A stretch of DNA of 42,952 nucleotides from an uncultured Acidimicrobiales bacterium (GTDB lineage Bacteria > Actinomycetota > Acidimicrobiia > Acidimicrobiales > SZUA-35), in contig CALGOA010000137.1 of NCBI GenBank assembly GCA_937958015.1, positions 1-42,952 on the forward strand, in the 5' to 3' direction. The translations under genes and the position numbers were made by a program. Below, in pieces: positions 42,601-42,952 of this stretch. How positions within the stretch are numbered: the stretch's first letter is position 1; the number at the start of each line of letters is the position of its first letter. Below the pieces are notes generated by a model, which saw only the letters and a list, made by a program, of their open reading frames with translations, made no database searches and had not been told where the DNA came from.

Positions 42601-42952
42601 CCACGCTGCCCTGCAGTGATGCAGCCTGGACCTCGCCGAATCGATAGTCGGTGGCGTCTTCGCCGCCAGCCAAGGCGATACCGGTGATCGTGTCGGTGCC
42701 GTTTGAGGTACCGCCGGAGGTTCCCGGTGTGTCGGCACCGTCGGCGAAACCGGCGGGCTGGGATTCTGCGATCTGGTAGGTGCCACCGATCAGGTTGTCG
42801 AACAGGTAGTCACCTGCACCGTCGGTCGTGGCGGTCACCGATACCGGCGTTCCGTTCACGTCGTTGCCCGACAGAGTCACGGTGACACCGGCAATGCCGG
42901 GCTCGCCGCCATCACGAACACCATTCGCGTTGAGGTCCTCGAAGACCTCGCC
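36626..42952 (-). CDS. Giant LPVTG-anchored surface protein with SdrD-B/CnaB-like repeats, 5' end outside window
   Basis: The reverse strand is open from the window edge to a stop at 36626, giving 2108 visible residues. At least 18 beta-sandwich repeats of about 90-115 residues are present. Each has a core V-T-L-T-G-T-D-D-x-G, a G-x-Y-x-F-x-x-L-x-G-T-Y-T-x-x-E-x-Q-P strand pair and an ending D-Y-x-F-x-E. Many begin with an acidic calcium-type loop such as FEDLDGDGVRDAGEPG. Then come a DUF11-like domain (VPFTVVATNLSNAPTPEN), the sorting motif SLPVTG (36758-36772), a transmembrane helix and an acidic tail (KKRDEEEDEEEE). It should be covalently fixed to the cell wall by a sortase and act as a long stalk or adhesin. 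No sortase gene is in the window. A terminator follows the gene. Confidence 0.92.
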   Translation of the reverse strand, partial: GEVFEDLNANGVRDGGEPGIAGVTVTLSGNDVNGTPVSVTATTDGAGDYLFDNLIGGTYQIAESQPAGFADGADTPGTSGGTSNGTDTITGIALAGGEDATDYRFGEVQAASLQGSVVIDLDNDGEADPGETGIAGVTVTLTGTDDLGAPVSATTTTDGAGDYRFDGLRPGTYTVVADQSPAFFDGSETAGTEGGTVSANDTISGIVLGSGSAGDDYDFGELPAAAVNGTVLDETGAPISNVTITLTGTDDNGNPVSVTVTTIGDGSYSIPGLRPGTYTVTETQPVGYGDGPPNSFGITLDPGETETVDFVDNLGSISGSVIEDANNNGTREGSDTGLAGVVVQLTGTDARGGTVSLTTTTDANGDYQFDDLIGGTYTLTELTEPAGYLDGADSGPLGTPGTNVNGRDEIASIALGDGNDETDFVFGEVLAGTIEAAVFVDDDNDGTVDAGEAGIAGVTVTLTGTDDRGAAVSTSGTTDANGDVSFGGLRPGTYILTETQPAAFGDGIDASADPGANTTTNDVISNLVLGSGETNSGNTFGEIPPAGISGMVEDTAGRPIAGVTITVTGTDDLGNPVSVTTTTAPDGTYSFTGLRPGDYTVTESQPAGYGDGGSNVISGITLTPGSSSPNNNFVETLGSIAGVVFEDTNNSGSQEGGEPGIGGASIFLTGTDAQGAAVSTSVVTAADGSWTVDDLVGGTYTITEAQPAGFIDGLDAVGTAGGTLGNDVISGINLGPAENATGYTFGEIDVASVSGSVLDDLGRPISGVTLTLSGTDDTGATVTAVVTTGLDGVYSFNGLRPGTYTVVETQPVGYGDGPESVGSTGGVLSANDEISSITLAANEDAIDYNFVETTSSLSATVFVDDDNDGISDAGETGLGGIDVTISGTDDRGAAVSITTATAADGTVTFDGLVSGTYSVTAAQTPAFLDGTDTAGTAGGTAGNDVISGVTVGTDVDATDYDFGEIPAGSICGVVSDENGGTIAGVTITLTGTDDRGNPVTITRTTAADGSYCFDDLRPGTYTVTQTQPPEYGNGSPNDVPVTLDPGEDETVNFEETFGSIAGVIFEDLDGDGVRDAGEPGIPGAPVSLIGTDANGNPVSIPATSQLDGSFVFSDLVGGTYSIVETQPAGYVDGTDAAGTAGGTPVNPGDLINGITLPGGLDASDYTFGELRLGSISGAVVEDANNDGQADPTETGIPGVTVTLTGTDDLGATINETTTTAADGSYTFDDLRPGTYIVNAAQDPGYLDGNETAGTAGGNTTADDPGVPNDTIDAISLESGQDATDYDFGELTGASISGTVTDENGDPIDGVSITITGTDDLGNPINITVVTGTDGTYAFTGLRPGDYTVTEAQPAGYGNGSPNVVPVTLPSGGTEIVDFLETLGSIAGVVFDDLNGDGVRDAGEPGIGGVEVTLTGTDAQGDPVTSVQLTDATDGTYLFDGLVGGTYTVTESQPTAFLDGDDLPGTGGGDASVNDVISAIALGAAADETDYDFAELSPSSLSGTVRTDSGDLIEGVIVTLTGTDDRGNTINTTFITGPDGTYLFDDLRPGLYAITEATPTGFGEGGETAGTLGGTAGGSAIVDIPVGPGEDGIDYDFVDTLASLSGLVYHDVDEDGTFNGTDAGIVGVEITLTGTDINGAPVSATTNTAGDGTFSFENLLEGDYTITETQPFGFSDSVDTAGSLGGSTATNDSITGIAVPAGVDGTDYVFAETGNVISGQVFLDNDGDGIRDPEDTLFLPGVVIELLDAAGTVISTTVTDSNGGYLFSGISAGDYTVRETQPPEWGSSSPNEIAVTVGTGGQSGLDFAEKPGSISGVIFSDAGNDGTSSGDTAIANLEVNLVDSTGTTIATTVSGPDGSYSFTGLEAGDYGLIIVPPAGQTFSPPETGDDDLIDSDFDRLTGTVFIELDPGEDEIRVDAGITPIFYDLTVDVSVPLQTYEIREEVPFTVVATNLSNAPTPENVQILIPLPAGVTLLSAAGDGWTITPSGTVLYASFTGVLQPDQAAPPITILLSRPTVGSIDLPATVSFESGTLVETNGSNNVDNVAVQIVSRTSPIPVPSLPVTGVTTLLLVLVGGFMMASGRGLLFFAGKKRDEEEDEEEETESTGD
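36758..36772 (-). other. LPXTG cell-wall sorting signal (LPVTG)
   Basis: The codons for L-P-V-T-G lie here, followed by a hydrophobic helix (TTLLLVLVGGFMMASG) and the residues GKKRDEEE. This is the order required for sortase A/E-type processing between Thr and Gly. The tail after the two lysines is unusually acidic. Confidence 0.88.
37190..42952 (-). repeat. Coding array of at least 18 SdrD-B/CnaB-like domains with A-B-C periodicity
   Basis: The domains fall into three kinds that recur mostly in the same order. Type A is long, with an EDxNxDG loop and GGTYT. Type B is long, with VDDDNDG or similar and RPGTYT. Type C is short, with PIxGVTITLTGTDDxGNPV and a YGxGxPN ending. The A-B-C trio (about 300 residues, 900 bases) can be followed at least four times, with irregular units near 40400-40700 and 37800-38500. 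This suggests growth by duplication of multi-domain blocks. Confidence 0.75.

Noticed and set aside
37190-42952. CRISPR-like repetition
   Set aside because: Periodicity is ~300 bases or more, diverged, and in a single open frame; it is protein-domain repetition.

Overview
The window is high-GC DNA with dense, short-spaced genes on both strands. It looks like a chromosomal segment of a free-living actinobacterium, most likely of the class Acidimicrobiia (Ilumatobacter-like). I infer this from the DUF3151 protein, the DUF4214 plus M23 exported protein, the Thr/Val-linker lipoprotein, frequent GTG starts and weak Shine-Dalgarno sites. I see no tRNA, rRNA, CRISPR array or intact insertion sequence.

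Layout. The left edge (1-899, minus) is the 5' part of a DUF222/HNH-type gene cut by the window. At 989-4608 a minus-strand group encodes a histidine phosphatase, a large lipoprotein and a LOG-family nucleotide hydrolase. Divergent from it, 4629-7674 (plus) is a four-gene cassette: a cysteine-rich DUF3109/YkgJ-like protein, a 69-residue helical protein, a McrB-like AAA+ ATPase and a McrC/DUF2357-like partner with no visible nuclease motif. This is the best candidate for an undescribed system. Next come a ClC channel with CBS domains, a small basic/acidic protein, RNase D, a MobA-like transferase, DUF3151, a patatin phospholipase, a divergent ArsR/SRPBCC locus, pyruvate kinase, a thioesterase coupled to an SF2 helicase, and a DUF4214-M23 exported protein.

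At 20343-28336 (mostly plus) lie a Tat-exported metallophosphoesterase, a beta-phosphoglucomutase/GH65 phosphorylase pair (disaccharide phosphorolysis feeding glucose 6-phosphate), an SEC-C protein, a convergent SelO, a deletion remnant of a family 2 glycosyltransferase, and a 2-oxoglutarate/Fe(II) oxygenase. The oxygenase overlaps a lone molybdopterin large subunit of the xanthine dehydrogenase family (28333-30594). A strong bidirectional terminator (30669-30700) separates this from a complete branched-chain amino-acid-type ABC transporter on the minus strand, ordered livH-livM-livG-livF-livK; its LivH carries an exported beta-sandwich domain at its N-terminus.

The right end (36626-42952, minus, 5' end outside the window) is a giant LPVTG-anchored surface protein. 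At least 18 SdrD-B/CnaB-like repeats are visible. They are nearly lysine-free and show a three-domain higher-order periodicity. Many start codons were moved inward from the longest open frame where family homology begins later; these choices are stated per gene. Long open frames antisense to real genes were treated as shadows.
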